A stretch of DNA of 64,000 nt, taken from positions 21,247 to 85,246 of the forward strand of contig NZ_JADNOH010000085.1 in assembly GCF_015557435.1 (NCBI RefSeq), written 5' to 3'. The translations under genes were made by a program, and so were the position numbers. The DNA is from Collinsella aerofaciens. Lineage in GTDB: Bacteria; Actinomycetota; Coriobacteriia; Coriobacteriales; Coriobacteriaceae. This document shows positions 17,035 to 25,642 of the stretch, piece by piece; position 1 is the first letter of the stretch, and each line of letters opens with the position of its first letter. The notes beneath the pieces are model-generated. The model was given only the letters and a program-made list of their open reading frames with translations. It did not search any database and had not been told where the DNA came from.

Positions 17035-17184
17035 ATGCGTACTCTAGTTACTCTTGCGTGCACTGAGTGCAAGCGCCGCAACTATACGACCACCAAGAAC
17101 AAGGCGAACATGCCTGATCGTATGGAGATCAAGAAGTATTGCCCCTGGTGCCGTCACCACACGCTGCACAAAGAGACTCGCTAG
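17035..17184 (+). CDS. rpmG: 50S ribosomal protein L33
   Basis: A 49-aa ORF starting [17 protein letters not shown] and ending LHKETR. It has two CxxC pairs, CTEC and CPWC, so it is the zinc-binding form of L33. The sequence [13 protein letters not shown] segment ([20 protein letters not shown]) is characteristic. The gene is directly followed by tRNA-Trp and then secE, a widely conserved order. ATG 17035 is the only suitable start; AAAGG lies about 13 nt upstream. Confidence 0.93.
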   Translation: MRTLVTLACTECKRRNYTTTKNKANMPDRMEIKKYCPWCRHHTLHKETR

Positions 17185-17197
17185 TCTCTAGTCACAT

Positions 17198-17270
17198 ACG
17201 CCAGTAGTTCAATTGGTAGAGCATCGGTCTCCAAAACCGAGTGTTGAGGGTTCGAGTCCTTCCTGGCGTG
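17198..17270 (+). tRNA. tRNA-Trp (anticodon CCA)
   Basis: Acceptor stem ACGCCAG/CTGGCGT, anticodon loop CTCCAAA, G discriminator, CCA encoded at 17271-17273. Confidence 0.95.
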
Positions 17271-17283
17271 CCAGTCATTATTC

Positions 17284-17311
17284 CGTAAGCTCCCAATTGG
17301 GGGCTTACGGT
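17284..17311 (+). other. Hairpin between tRNA-Trp and secE
   Basis: CCGTAAGCTCCC and GGGGGCTTACGG form a strong stem followed by a short TTTA. It is a likely tRNA processing or partial termination signal. Confidence 0.5.
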
Positions 17312-17349
17312 TTACTCATGTATAAGCGCATTGCGCGGAGGTAACCCAA

Positions 17350-17688
17350 ATGGCCAACAAGAAGAACAAGAAGAAGGCTCAGCAGAAGGCGCCTGCCAAC
17401 AACGCTGCCGCCAACTCCAAGGTTGAGGCCAAGAAGGCCGTTGCCAAGAAGAACGAGAAGGCTGCGAAGTCCAAGAAGAATGAGAAGCCTGGTTTCTTCG
17501 CCCGCACCAAGAAGTATTTCGCTTCGGTCAAGTCCGAGATGAAGCGTGTCACGTGGCCCGACAAGAAGGAGCTCGTGAACTACTCGGTTGTCGTTTGCGC
17601 TTCTCTGATCGTCGTCGGCGTCGTCATCGCTCTGCTCGATGCTGGCTTTGGCGAGGCTCTTGCTCTGTTCTCTGGATTGAGGGGCTAA
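17350..17688 (+). CDS. secE: Preprotein translocase subunit SecE
   Basis: A 112-aa protein with a long Lys/Ala-rich N-terminal extension (about 48 residues), then the conserved FFARTKKYFASVKSEMKRV-TWP cytosolic helix and one membrane helix (VVVCASLIVVGVVIALLDAG). SecE clamps SecY in the protein export channel. It lies 3 nt before nusG, the standard order. GCGGAGG precedes the ATG. Confidence 0.92.
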   Translation: MANKKNKKKAQQKAPANNAAANSKVEAKKAVAKKNEKAAKSKKNEKPGFFARTKKYFASVKSEMKRVTWPDKKELVNYSVVVCASLIVVGVVIALLDAGFGEALALFSGLRG

Positions 17689-17691
17689 ACC

Positions 17692-18228
17692 ATGTCTAAG
17701 CGTTGGTACGTCGTTCACACTTACTCCGGATACGAGAACCGCGTTAAGTCCGATCTCGAGCATCGTATCGAGACCATGGGCATGCAGGACCGTATCTTTG
17801 ATATCGAGATTCCTATGGAGCGCGTCACCGAGATTAAAGAGGGTGGCAAGCGCGAGACCAAGGATTCCAAGATCTTCCCGGGCTATGTCCTGGTCCGCAT
17901 GGAGATGGATGACGATGCCTGGACGTGCGTTCGCAACACGCCCGGCGTCACCGGTTTCCTGGGCGGCAACGGCAAGCCCGCTCCGCTTTCCCGTGACGAG
18001 TACAACAAGATGACTCGTCGTCCCGGTAAGGGCGATTCGCCCAAGCGCACCTCGGTTGATATCCAGGTCGGCACGTCCGTCCGCGTCACCGATGGCCCGC
18101 TTACCGACTTTGATGGCAAGGTCTCCGAGGTTAACACCGAGGCTGGCAAGCTCAAGGTCACGCTGATGATCTTTGGCCGCGAGACGCCGGTCGAGCTCGA
18201 CTTTAACCAGGTCGCTGTCATCGCTTAA
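17692..18228 (+). CDS. nusG: Transcription termination/antitermination factor NusG
   Basis: A 178-aa NusG. The N-terminal NGN domain starts with KRWYVVHTYSGYENRV and contains FPGYVLVRMEMDD, which binds RNA polymerase. The C-terminal KOW domain is at GPLTDFDGKVSEVN, contacting Rho or ribosomal S10. It is coupled to secE. Confidence 0.96.
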   Translation: MSKRWYVVHTYSGYENRVKSDLEHRIETMGMQDRIFDIEIPMERVTEIKEGGKRETKDSKIFPGYVLVRMEMDDDAWTCVRNTPGVTGFLGGNGKPAPLSRDEYNKMTRRPGKGDSPKRTSVDIQVGTSVRVTDGPLTDFDGKVSEVNTEAGKLKVTLMIFGRETPVELDFNQVAVIA

Positions 18229-18348
18229 GTTTTCGTCCGTTCGCGCGAGCGTGCTTCTTCTGTGACTGCTCATCTCAGGAGTGCTTCTAACACGTGCGTG
18301 CTTACGATATAGCAAGTACTTCACACTCGTGATTCGAAAGGAATGACC

Positions 18349-18777
18349 ATGGCTGAGAAGAAGGTTGCCAACGTCATTAAGCTCCAGATTCCTGCTGGTG
18401 CCGCTAACCCCGCTCCTCCCGTCGGCCCCGCCCTGGGCGCTGCTGGCGTGAACATCATGCAGTTCTGCCAGGCCTTTAACGCCGAGACGCAGGACAAGAA
18501 GGGCGACATCATCCCCGTTGAGATTTCTGTCTACGAGGATAAGTCCTTCTCCTTCATCACCAAGACCCCGCCGGCGGCTCACCTCATCAAGAAGGAGCTG
18601 AACCTCAAGTCTGGTTCTGCTAAGCCCCAGGCCGACAAGGTTGGTCAGCTCTCCCAGGAGCAGCTCACCAAGATTGCCGAGATCAAGATGCCGGACCTCA
18701 ATGCCAACGACATTGACGCCGCCAAGAAGATCATCGCCGGTACCGCCCGTTCCATGGGCGTCACCATCGCTGAGTAG
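18349..18777 (+). CDS. rplK: 50S ribosomal protein L11
   Basis: A 142-aa L11 with the N-terminal thiostrepton/stringent-factor domain ([17 protein letters not shown], proline-rich) and the C-terminal rRNA-binding domain (SMGVTIAE end). AAAGGA at 18337-18342 gives correct spacing to ATG 18349; an ATG at 18343 lies too close to it. Confidence 0.96.
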   Translation: MAEKKVANVIKLQIPAGAANPAPPVGPALGAAGVNIMQFCQAFNAETQDKKGDIIPVEISVYEDKSFSFITKTPPAAHLIKKELNLKSGSAKPQADKVGQLSQEQLTKIAEIKMPDLNANDIDAAKKIIAGTARSMGVTIAE

Positions 18778-18795
18778 CGATTTCTTTAGGTAATG

Positions 18796-18821
18796 ACGGG
18801 TGCCCCGACCGAGGCGCCCGT
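18796..18821 (+). other. Hairpin between rplK and rplA
   Basis: ACGGGTGCC and GGCGCCCGT form a stem followed by TATATG, then a second small stem GTGTGC/GCACAC. It may adjust the L11:L1 ratio or be an L1 autoregulation site; neither is proven by sequence alone. Confidence 0.4.
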
Positions 18822-18894
18822 TATATGTGTGCAATAGGGCACACGAAACGATGTGGGAGGGCATAAGCCCGTTTAACCACAGGAGGTAATGCAC

Positions 18895-19602
18895 ATGGCT
18901 AAGCATGGTAAGAGCTATAACGCCGCTGCCGAGAAGATCGACCGCGCCACGCTCTACACCCCCCTTCAGGCTGCCAAGCTCATCAAGGAGCTCGACACCG
19001 CCAAGTTCGACGAGACCGTCGAGGCCCACTTCCGTCTGGGCATCGATACTCGTAAGGCTGACCAGAACATCCGTGGTTCTATCTCCCTGCCCCACGGCAC
19101 CGGCAAGACCGTTCGTGTTGCCGTCTTCGCCGAGGGCGAGAAGGCCCGCGAGGCCGAGGCTGCCGGCGCCGACATCATCGGTTCCGACGAGCTCGTCGCC
19201 CAGATTCAGAAGGGCGAGATCAACTTCGACGCCGCTATCGCTACGCCGAACATGATGGCCAAGGTTGGCCGCATCGGTAAGATCCTTGGTCCCCGTGGCC
19301 TCATGCCGAACCCCAAGCTCGGCACCGTGACCATGGACGTCGCCAAGATGGTCTCCGAGCTCAAGGCCGGCCGCGTTGAGTACCGCGCCGACCGCTACGG
19401 CATCTGCCACGTGCCCCTGGGCAAGAAGTCCTTCTCTGAGCAGCAGCTCGTTGAGAACTACGCTGCCCTGTACACCGAGATCCTGCGCGTCAAGCCCTCT
19501 TCTGCTAAGGGCAAGTACGTCAAGTCCATCTCCGTGTCTTCCACCATGGGCCCTGGCGTCAAGGTCGATCCCGCTGTCCAGCGTGACTTCCTGGCTGAGT
19601 AA
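18895..19602 (+). CDS. rplA: 50S ribosomal protein L1
   Basis: A 235-aa L1 of the ribosomal stalk base. It shows the family signature [20 protein letters not shown] in the second domain and [14 protein letters not shown] in the first. ATG 18895 is 8 nt from AGGAGG; ATG 18889 is too close to be used. rplJ and rplL, which usually follow, are 30 kb away in this genome. Confidence 0.96.
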   Translation: MAKHGKSYNAAAEKIDRATLYTPLQAAKLIKELDTAKFDETVEAHFRLGIDTRKADQNIRGSISLPHGTGKTVRVAVFAEGEKAREAEAAGADIIGSDELVAQIQKGEINFDAAIATPNMMAKVGRIGKILGPRGLMPNPKLGTVTMDVAKMVSELKAGRVEYRADRYGICHVPLGKKSFSEQQLVENYAALYTEILRVKPSSAKGKYVKSISVSSTMGPGVKVDPAVQRDFLAE

Positions 19603-19640
19603 CTGTTAGTTACTGACTGAGCAAAGCAAGCATTGCTAAA

Positions 19641-19678
19641 GAAGCCCGGTTCTGCCTCGTGCAGGGCCGGGTTTCTTG
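19641..19678 (+). terminator. Intrinsic terminator after rplA
   Basis: AGCCCGGTTCTGC pairs imperfectly with GCAGGGCCGGGTTT, followed by TTCTTG. Confidence 0.75.
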
Positions 19679-19689
19679 CTATCGCGCCA

Positions 19690-19734
19690 CCAAAACCAAC
19701 ACGAAGGGGACAGGCACCTTTGTGGTGGTTTTGG
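19690..19734. repeat. Mini-palindrome with GGGGACAGGCACC core
   Basis: CCAAAACCA-ACAC and GTG-GTGGTTTTGG flank AAGGGGACAGGCACCTTT. The same core recurs in the palindromes at 22571 and 23634. Confidence 0.65.
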
Positions 19735-19769
19735 CACTTTGGCGTCAATGTTATGGCATCGCAGCGAGC

Positions 19770-19863
19770 CGGTTCCAAGTGCCCCAGGTCGCCCCGAAAG
19801 AGGAGCGACGCGTACTTTGGTACGCGAGCGACGGCTTGAGTGGCGAGATGGGGTGCTTGGGGC
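19770..19863. repeat. Long imperfect palindrome downstream of rplA
   Basis: Arms CCGGTTCCAAGTGCCCCA...GGTCGCC and GGCGAGATGGGGTGCTTGGGGCCGG enclose an inner perfect stem GCGTACTTTGGTACGC. No open reading frame fits. It is likely a repeat element or a structured RNA. Confidence 0.55.
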
Positions 19864-19890
19864 CGGCGCAGCGTCAAGCCTTAAAGGTGG

Positions 19891-20601
19891 TTACCAGGGT
19901 GTTCTGGCGGTAGAGGACTCGATGGCCTCGTGGCGCTTGAGCTCGCGGCGCATGGTTTGCGAATTGAGCCAGGCTGCCTGCCAGCCACGGATAGGGTAGT
20001 ACGCTTCGTCAAGTTCAAACTGCGTATAGCCGCAGGCGTTGATGATTGTTGCCCCGCATGCATGTCGACGCTCACGCTGAAAATCGTGGCCATAGCATTG
20101 GTGCACATGCCCGTGCACCATATAGTCGGCCCCCCAGGACTCGAGCGCCGTGTTAAAGCATTCGAATCCTCGATGTGGCAGATCATCCAGATCGCCCACG
20201 CCGGCGGCGGGTGCATGGGTGAGCAAGATGTCGCAGCCGCCGACCATCCTCACTTTGCGGGACAGCTTGCGCATGCGCTTGGCCATTTCGTGCTCGGTGT
20301 ACATGTTGGCACCGTCTCGGTAGCGCATGGAGCCGCCAAGCCCCGCGATGCGGACGCCGCGGTACACGTAGACGGCATCTTCGACACAGATGCAGCCGCC
20401 CGGTGCATGACGTACGTAGCGGTCATCGTGGTTGCCTCGCACGTAGATGAGCGGTTTGTTGATGACGGTGACCAAAAACTCAAGATAGTCCGGGTCCAGA
20501 TCGCCAGCGGACAAAATCAAGTCAACACCCTCAAAGCGTTCCTTGCGAAAGCATTCCCAAAGGCATCGCTCTTCGGTATCGGCTACGGCAAGGATCTTCA
20601 T
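19891..20601 (-). CDS. Metallophosphoesterase
   Basis: A 236-aa calcineurin-like phosphoesterase. Metal motifs are ILAVADTEE (Asp; the usual DxH is altered to DTE), SAGDLD, VRGNHDDR, LLTHAP and HGHVHQ. Replacement of the first DxH histidine is a notable change for the family. The gene overlaps the upstream BMP-like gene as ATGA, so both are made together. The substrate is unknown; similar proteins hydrolyse cyclic nucleotides or small phosphodiesters. Confidence 0.82.
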   Translation of the reverse strand: MKILAVADTEERCLWECFRKERFEGVDLILSAGDLDPDYLEFLVTVINKPLIYVRGNHDDRYVRHAPGGCICVEDAVYVYRGVRIAGLGGSMRYRDGANMYTEHEMAKRMRKLSRKVRMVGGCDILLTHAPAAGVGDLDDLPHRGFECFNTALESWGADYMVHGHVHQCYGHDFQRERRHACGATIINACGYTQFELDEAYYPIRGWQAAWLNSQTMRRELKRHEAIESSTARTPW

Positions 20602-22514
20602 AGGGCGTGGACTTTCGGCTCATCGTTGGGCTGCGGAATGGCACCTACCACGTTGTCGGCCAGCCAGTCCATCTCGACGATTTGCGTGCTCGGCAGCGGG
20701 GGAAAGCCCTCGATCTGCACCACGCCGTCTTGGCTATGGAGCTCGCCGCCAAATGGATTGATGGAGCCCTCGACGATGCCATTGCGGAGGAGCTGAACAA
20801 GCTTGCGCGTCTGATAGGGCAGGCCCGGAGCGTAGCGAATGTCGATTACGCCCGAGCTCATACCATACCAGTAGTTGACGGCGCGAACCTGGCTATCGTC
20901 ACTGGTCTCATCCCAGGTGCCATGCAGCAGGCTTCGCACGATAAGCTCGTAGTATCGGCCCCAGTTCCATACCGGCATGGCAATGCCGACGACCTTGCCA
21001 TCGACCAGGCGGTGGAGTCCGTAGGCCGTGGGGTCTTCGAGTGACTTTGACATGTCGGCGCCGGTCATGACGCTCACGCCTTCGCGGCACATGGCCTCGG
21101 CAAGACCGCCGGCGGGCACATCGCCCCAGGTGAGGATTACCTGCGCGCGAGGGTCGAGCAGCGAGGCGCCAATCGCAAAGGCGTTGATCTCGCTGAGTGC
21201 GCCTGAGGCGAAGACCGACGCGTGGTAACCGATGCGGTGGTTGTCCGCCATGCTGGCGGCAAGGGCGCCCAGCAGAAATTTTGCCTCGTACATCTTTCCA
21301 AAATACGAGCGCACGCTTTGGTGGGGAAGGCCGATAGAGCAGTTGAGGAACCGAACCCGGGGATACTCAACGGCAGCCCTGAGCGTGTATTCCATCAGGC
21401 GGTGCGAGGTCGAGAAGATGACGTTTGCTCCATGTTTGACAGCCGTTTCCGCGGCGGCGTAGAACGCGTCCGGATTGTGGCAGTCCTCGAACGCCTCGGT
21501 GCGCACGATACCGCCAAAGTGCTCATCGAGATACTGACGCCCTTGGTCGTGCAGGCTGTCCCAGCTCGACGTCGCACAGGGGAACTCATGGATAAAGGCG
21601 ATGCGCAGGGGGTTGGCCGCCGAATAGACGGTCTTGCCCATAAAGAAGTTGAGCACACCGGAAGTGGACTTGGCGGGCGTCTCCTCCTCATCGACGCTCG
21701 GCGCTTCGACAAGATCGACCTTGTCCTCATTACTTTTGCCGGCAATGACCAGCTCGCGCCAGATCTTGCACAGGCGGTTTACGACGATGTCCGTCGGCGT
21801 GTCCAGCAGGCGGTCCTGGTTGTACACGTTGAGATAGACGAGCATGGCGTCGGCGGGCGTAATGTCCAGGTGGTCGCCGCCGGCGCGTAAGTAGGCGCGC
21901 TTAAAGAGCAGGAAGGTGTGGCGCAGGTAGTCGACCTTTTTCTGTGGCCACTTTTCGACAAGGTCCTGGCCGAGCATCTTGGCGAGCGTTCTATAGCTTC
22001 CCTCGCGCGAGAACTCAATCTCGTATAGGGGGCAGACGCGCCAAAACGCGCAGAACTCGCCGTACAGGCGACTTTCGACGGAATCCCATGTGCCGGGGTA
22101 GAGGCGGGTGACCTTGGCCGAAACCGTCGGGGCGTCCAGGAATTTGAGGACGCTGACGCGCTTGTTGCCCTCCTGGACGTAGAACCGATGCATGAACTCG
22201 GTGACGATGATGGGGTCGCGATAGCCCTCGGTCACCTGGATGTCATAGAGGTTGGACCACTTGCGGGCGAACTCGGTGCTAAATGGCAACAGGGGCATAA
22301 AGTTGCACGAAAAGGCTGACTGACGGCCCTTGGTAACCGTGCCGACGACCATTTCGAGCGGAATGTCCCTTAGGCCGACGCTCTCTCGCTGACCTAAGGG
22401 GAGCTGGGCAACGAGGCTATCGAGGTCCGTAAGGTACGGGTGCTCGCTTTGGCTGATGGCGCGACGGCGTCCCTGCTCGCCGCGCTTGCGTGCTTGACGA
22501 TAGGCCTCTTCCAT
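20598..22514 (-). CDS. BMP-family binding protein fused to an N-terminal ParB-like domain
   Basis: A 638-aa protein with no signal peptide or lipobox. Residues ~1-290 include DPIIVTEFMHRFYVQEGNKR, reminiscent of ParB/Srx-type domains (EGNKR), followed by a helical part. Residues ~300-600 resemble the BMP/Med nucleoside-binding family (LRIAFIHE, DQGRQYLDEHFGG, GANVIFSTSH, KFLLGALAASMADNHRIGYH). Absence of export signals suggests a cytosolic nucleoside-sensing protein, not a transporter subunit; this is inference. Start ATG 22514 follows GGGAG. It is coupled to the metallophosphoesterase. Confidence 0.7.
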   Translation of the reverse strand: MEEAYRQARKRGEQGRRRAISQSEHPYLTDLDSLVAQLPLGQRESVGLRDIPLEMVVGTVTKGRQSAFSCNFMPLLPFSTEFARKWSNLYDIQVTEGYRDPIIVTEFMHRFYVQEGNKRVSVLKFLDAPTVSAKVTRLYPGTWDSVESRLYGEFCAFWRVCPLYEIEFSREGSYRTLAKMLGQDLVEKWPQKKVDYLRHTFLLFKRAYLRAGGDHLDITPADAMLVYLNVYNQDRLLDTPTDIVVNRLCKIWRELVIAGKSNEDKVDLVEAPSVDEEETPAKSTSGVLNFFMGKTVYSAANPLRIAFIHEFPCATSSWDSLHDQGRQYLDEHFGGIVRTEAFEDCHNPDAFYAAAETAVKHGANVIFSTSHRLMEYTLRAAVEYPRVRFLNCSIGLPHQSVRSYFGKMYEAKFLLGALAASMADNHRIGYHASVFASGALSEINAFAIGASLLDPRAQVILTWGDVPAGGLAEAMCREGVSVMTGADMSKSLEDPTAYGLHRLVDGKVVGIAMPVWNWGRYYELIVRSLLHGTWDETSDDSQVRAVNYWYGMSSGVIDIRYAPGLPYQTRKLVQLLRNGIVEGSINPFGGELHSQDGVVQIEGFPPLPSTQIVEMDWLADNVVGAIPQPNDEPKVHAL

Positions 22515-22570
22515 GGTGTCTACTCCCTTAGTCGTTTAAACAACGATATAAACCATGGTACCACGATGCG

Positions 22571-22609
22571 AAACCACCACAAAGGTGCCTGTCCCCATTG
22601 TGGTAGTTC
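22571..22609. repeat. Mini-palindrome with GGTGCCTGTCCCC core
   Basis: AACCACCACAA and TTGTGGTAGTT flank AGGTGCCTGTCCCCA. It is the same family as 19690-19734 in inverted orientation. Confidence 0.65.
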
Positions 22610-22624
22610 ACCTTTATGGAGGTG

Positions 22625-23392
22625 TTAGGCGATGATGGGGGCGATGGCGCGGATGCAGGCGTCGGCTGCCGTGAAAGTGGTGCTGTCGTCGCTGACGATA
22701 AAGATGATCTTGCCCTTGATGCCAAAGTCGCCGATTTCGCTAAAGAGCACGTAGGGCTCCTTGTCAAAGCCCGAGATGGGAAGCACGGCGGCCTTGGTGG
22801 CGTCGGTGAGCTCATCTGCCAACGCGTCCAGTGAAGCCCACTTGGACGTGTCCTTGACCGCGACGGGGACGGCTACGCGCCCAAAGGGCATCAAATGCAC
22901 GAGCGTGTTCTTGGAGATGTTGGAGTTGGGGACGATGATGGTCTGCCCGCAGGCGTCCTCGATGGTCGTATGGCGCCAGGTGATGTCTTGGACCACGCCC
23001 GACACGCCGCCGACCTCGATATTGTCGCCGGGCTTGATGATGCCCATAAAGGTCACCTGCATGCCGCCGATAAGGTTTGACAGCGTGTCCTGAAAGCCGA
23101 GCGAGATGGCGATGCCGCCGACGCCAAGAGCGGCAACGAGGGCGTTTGCGTTAATGCCAAAGCAGTTGTCGAGGATAAAACTACCGCCGATCATCCAGAT
23201 GACGGCGCGCGCGATGTTGATGAAGATGCTTGATGAAGGGAGTGGGTTATCGTCGCGGTTGAGCAGGTGGTACAGGGTCTTGGACGCGACCTTGGCGGCA
23301 ACGGCGGTGCCGATGGCCAAGATACCTGCCCAGATGATGTTGTGGACCCATCGTTGTGCAAAGAAATGAAGAATTGGCTCAAACAATTCCAT
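22625..23392 (-). CDS. Small-conductance mechanosensitive channel (MscS family)
   Basis: A 255-aa MscS-type channel. Two or three N-terminal helices are followed by the pore helix ALVAALGVGGIAISLGFQDT and the beta domain FMGIIKPGDNIEVGG, which is strongly conserved. The C-terminal part is shorter than in E. coli MscS-type vestibules. The start is ATG 23392; the upstream ATG 23410 lies in the sequence ATGAGGAGG, which is the ribosome binding site. It releases solutes on osmotic downshock. Confidence 0.88.
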   Translation of the reverse strand: MELFEPILHFFAQRWVHNIIWAGILAIGTAVAAKVASKTLYHLLNRDDNPLPSSSIFINIARAVIWMIGGSFILDNCFGINANALVAALGVGGIAISLGFQDTLSNLIGGMQVTFMGIIKPGDNIEVGGVSGVVQDITWRHTTIEDACGQTIIVPNSNISKNTLVHLMPFGRVAVPVAVKDTSKWASLDALADELTDATKAAVLPISGFDKEPYVLFSEIGDFGIKGKIIFIVSDDSTTFTAADACIRAIAPIIA

Positions 23393-23570
23393 GTAGGGAA
23401 ACCTCCTCATGATCGTTCAACCATGATACCCAACAAGAAGCCCGTCCGATCACATCGGACGAGCCGATAACTTGAGAAGGGGTGGCCGCAGCGGCGTAGG
23501 CTGGGGCACCGGTGAGCGCACCGGCGAGAAGTGCGGCGGTCAAAGCGAGACGTGGAAGAGATCTTCTCAT
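23379..23570 (-). pseudogene. Orphan signal peptide, probable truncated secreted protein
   Basis: The 63-aa frame opens with a good Sec signal peptide (MRRSLPRLALTAALLAGALT then GAPAYAAAA) and has AAGGAA before the ATG. After about 35 residues the sequence loses any protein-like character and runs through a hairpin (GTCCGAT/ATCGGAC, 23446-23464). It looks like the 5' end of a secreted-protein gene whose body was deleted. A genuine short secreted peptide is possible but less likely. Confidence 0.45.
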
Positions 23571-23633
23571 GGCAGTTTCCTTAGTTCTTAACCAGTGGTC
23601 CCTGCTGACGCTGGATTATCGACATAATATGCG

Positions 23634-23673
23634 AAAACCGCCGCAAGGGCGCCTGTCCCTTTGCGGCGGTTTT
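23634..23673. repeat. Mini-palindrome, perfect 13-bp arms
   Basis: AAAACCGCCGCAA and TTGCGGCGGTTTT flank GGGCGCCTGTCCCT. It shares the GCCTGTCCC core with other intergenic palindromes. Confidence 0.7.
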
Positions 23674-23688
23674 GACGTTTGCGCAGAT

Positions 23689-23729
23689 AAAACCTGCCAA
23701 AATAAACCTTTCCCTCTTTGGCAGGTTTT
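23689..23729. repeat. Mini-palindrome at the end of the ABC operon
   Basis: AAAACCTGCCAA and TTGGCAGGTTTT surround AATAAACCTTTCCCTCT. It lies over the stop of the minus-strand ABC ATPase gene, where it could also end transcription. Near-identical elements occur at 61975 and 63928. Confidence 0.7.
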
Positions 23730-24522
23730 AGCTCAGCAGCATGCGGTCGTTGGCGAGCTCGCCGCCCGAGACCTCCTCGAACTTCTGCAACAGGTCGGCG
23801 ACGGTGAGCGACTTCTTCTCGTCGCCTGCCACGTCGTAGATTACGTGGCCTTCGTGCATCATGATCAGACGGTTGCCCAGACGAATGGCGTCGTTCATGT
23901 TGTGCGTGACCATGAGCGTGGTCAGGTGGTTCTCGTCGACGATCTCCTCGGTCAGGTTGAGCACCTTCGAAGCCGTCTTGGGGTCGAGGGCCGCGGTGTG
24001 CTCGTCGAGCAGCAGCAGGCGCGGCTTGGTGAGTGTGGCCATCAGCAGGGTGAGTGCCTGGCGCTGGCCGCCCGAGAGCAGGCCGACCTTGGCGTTGAGG
24101 CGCGTGTCCAGACCGAGGTCCAAGCGCTTGAGCAGCTCAACGTACTCGTCCTTTTCGGCCTTGGTGACGCCCCACGAAAGACCGCGACGCTGGCCGCGGC
24201 GCTTGGCGAGGGCCAGGTTCTCGGCAATTTGCATGTCCGCTGCGGTGCCGCGCATGGGATCCTGGAACACTCGGCCCAGGTACTTGGCGCGCTGCGACTC
24301 GCTCAGACGCGAGATATCGTTGCCGTCGAGCTCAATAACGCCCGAATCGAGCGGATACACGCCGGCAATCATGTTGAGCAGCGTGGACTTGCCGGCGCCG
24401 TTGCCGCCGATCACGGTCACAAAGTCGCCGTCGTTAAGGGTGAGGTCGACGCCGGTGAGTGCGCGCTTCTCGGTGACGGTGCCCTTGTTAAAGGTCTTTT
24501 TGACGTGCGAGAGCTTAAGCAT
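23728..24522 (-). CDS. ABC transporter ATPase (COG1101 type)
   Basis: A 264-aa ATPase with Walker A GGNGAGKST, Q-loop FQDP, signature LSGGQRQAL, Walker B LLLLDEHTAAL (His where most ABC proteins have Pro) and TMLMVTHN. DEHTAALDP is characteristic of the ATPases that serve COG2984/COG4120 transporters. Start ATG 24522 overlaps the permease gene by 8 bp. It energises uptake with the permease and lipoprotein upstream. Confidence 0.88.
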   Translation of the reverse strand: MLKLSHVKKTFNKGTVTEKRALTGVDLTLNDGDFVTVIGGNGAGKSTLLNMIAGVYPLDSGVIELDGNDISRLSESQRAKYLGRVFQDPMRGTAADMQIAENLALAKRRGQRRGLSWGVTKAEKDEYVELLKRLDLGLDTRLNAKVGLLSGGQRQALTLLMATLTKPRLLLLDEHTAALDPKTASKVLNLTEEIVDENHLTTLMVTHNMNDAIRLGNRLIMMHEGHVIYDVAGDEKKSLTVADLLQKFEEVSGGELANDRMLLS

Positions 24523-25438
24523 CTGCCTCATCCCCCTTCGTGTAGGAGCTGCGGAGCTTATAGCGCTCCCAAACCACGGGCACGCACAGGGCCACGGCAA
24601 CAATCACGGCGGAGAGCAGCTTCATGTCGTTGGCATCCATGCCCAGCTGCAGCACGATGGCGCGAATGAGGAAGTACACCACGGAGCCAAAGACGGCAGA
24701 GGCAAGACGGACGCTAAACTGCGTCAGACCGCCGGGCAGCAGGCGGCCGAGCACCTCGCCGATAACAATGGCGGCAAGACCGATAACGATGGCGCCGGTG
24801 CCCATACCGATATCGGCATACTTCTGGCTCTGGCAGATGAGCGCACCCGAAAGGCCGATAAGGGCGTTGGAGAGCACGAGGGCGATCATCTTGGTGGAGT
24901 TGGTGTTGACGCCCAGGGCGCGGATCATGTACTCGTTGTTGCCGGTGGCGCGCAGCGCCGAACCGATCTCGGTGCCAAAGAACCAGTACAGGATGGCGAC
25001 GATGGCCACGGCCAGCACAATGCCCAGGATGATGGCAACGGTGGACTGCGGCAGGCCCGTCATGTGGCTGACAGACGAGAAGATGGTGCCCTTGGCAAGG
25101 ATGGGCGTGTTGGACTTACCCATGATGCGCAGGTTGATGGACCACAGGCTGATCTGCGTAAGGATTCCGGCGAGGATTGCGGGAATCTCAAAGACGGTGG
25201 TCAAGATGCCCGTGACGGCGCCGGCGATGGCGCCGGCGCACATGCCAGCCAGTACGGCGAGCAAGGGGTCGACGTTATTGTTGACGATGAGCACGGCGCA
25301 AACGCAGCCGCCGAGGGCAAAGCTGCCGTCGCAGGTCATATCGGGGATGTCGAGCAGGCGGAACGTGATAAACACGCCGAGCACCATAATGCCCCAGAGG
25401 ACGCCCTGCGAAATGGCGCCCTGCAATGCAATGAGCAT
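24515..25438 (-). CDS. ABC transporter permease (COG4120 type)
   Basis: A 307-aa integral membrane protein with about eight to nine hydrophobic segments, similar in style to branched-chain amino acid/ribose permeases. The motif IPDMTCDGSFALGG near residue 30 is typical of COG4120 permeases. GGAGG lies 8 nt before the ATG. It is in an operon with the binding protein and the ATPase. Confidence 0.85.
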   Translation of the reverse strand: MLIALQGAISQGVLWGIMVLGVFITFRLLDIPDMTCDGSFALGGCVCAVLIVNNNVDPLLAVLAGMCAGAIAGAVTGILTTVFEIPAILAGILTQISLWSINLRIMGKSNTPILAKGTIFSSVSHMTGLPQSTVAIILGIVLAVAIVAILYWFFGTEIGSALRATGNNEYMIRALGVNTNSTKMIALVLSNALIGLSGALICQSQKYADIGMGTGAIVIGLAAIVIGEVLGRLLPGGLTQFSVRLASAVFGSVVYFLIRAIVLQLGMDANDMKLLSAVIVAVALCVPVVWERYKLRSSYTKGDEADA

Positions 25439-25542
25439 GCTTCATACCTCCTAGGATAGGGTGGACACGTGATTTTCCATAATAGCGGTAACACTGCATA
25501 AAAGAGCTGCGGACGGATGTTTTGTCTCATCCGAAACAAGCA

Positions 25543-25571
25543 GGGCGAACGCCGGTCTATAGCGTTCGCCC
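25543..25571 (-). terminator. Hairpin between binding protein and permease genes
   Basis: GGGCGAACGC and GCGTTCGCCC form a perfect 10-bp stem in the 204-bp gap. On the minus strand it is followed by TGCTTGTTTCG. It is a likely partial terminator that lets the binding protein be made in excess over the membrane parts. Confidence 0.6.
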
Positions 25572-25642
25572 CTGTGGCTCAGATATTGAATAACGCGGCT
25601 ATGGCACGAGCGCGGGCTCTAGATGCATTGCCACGCATGACG

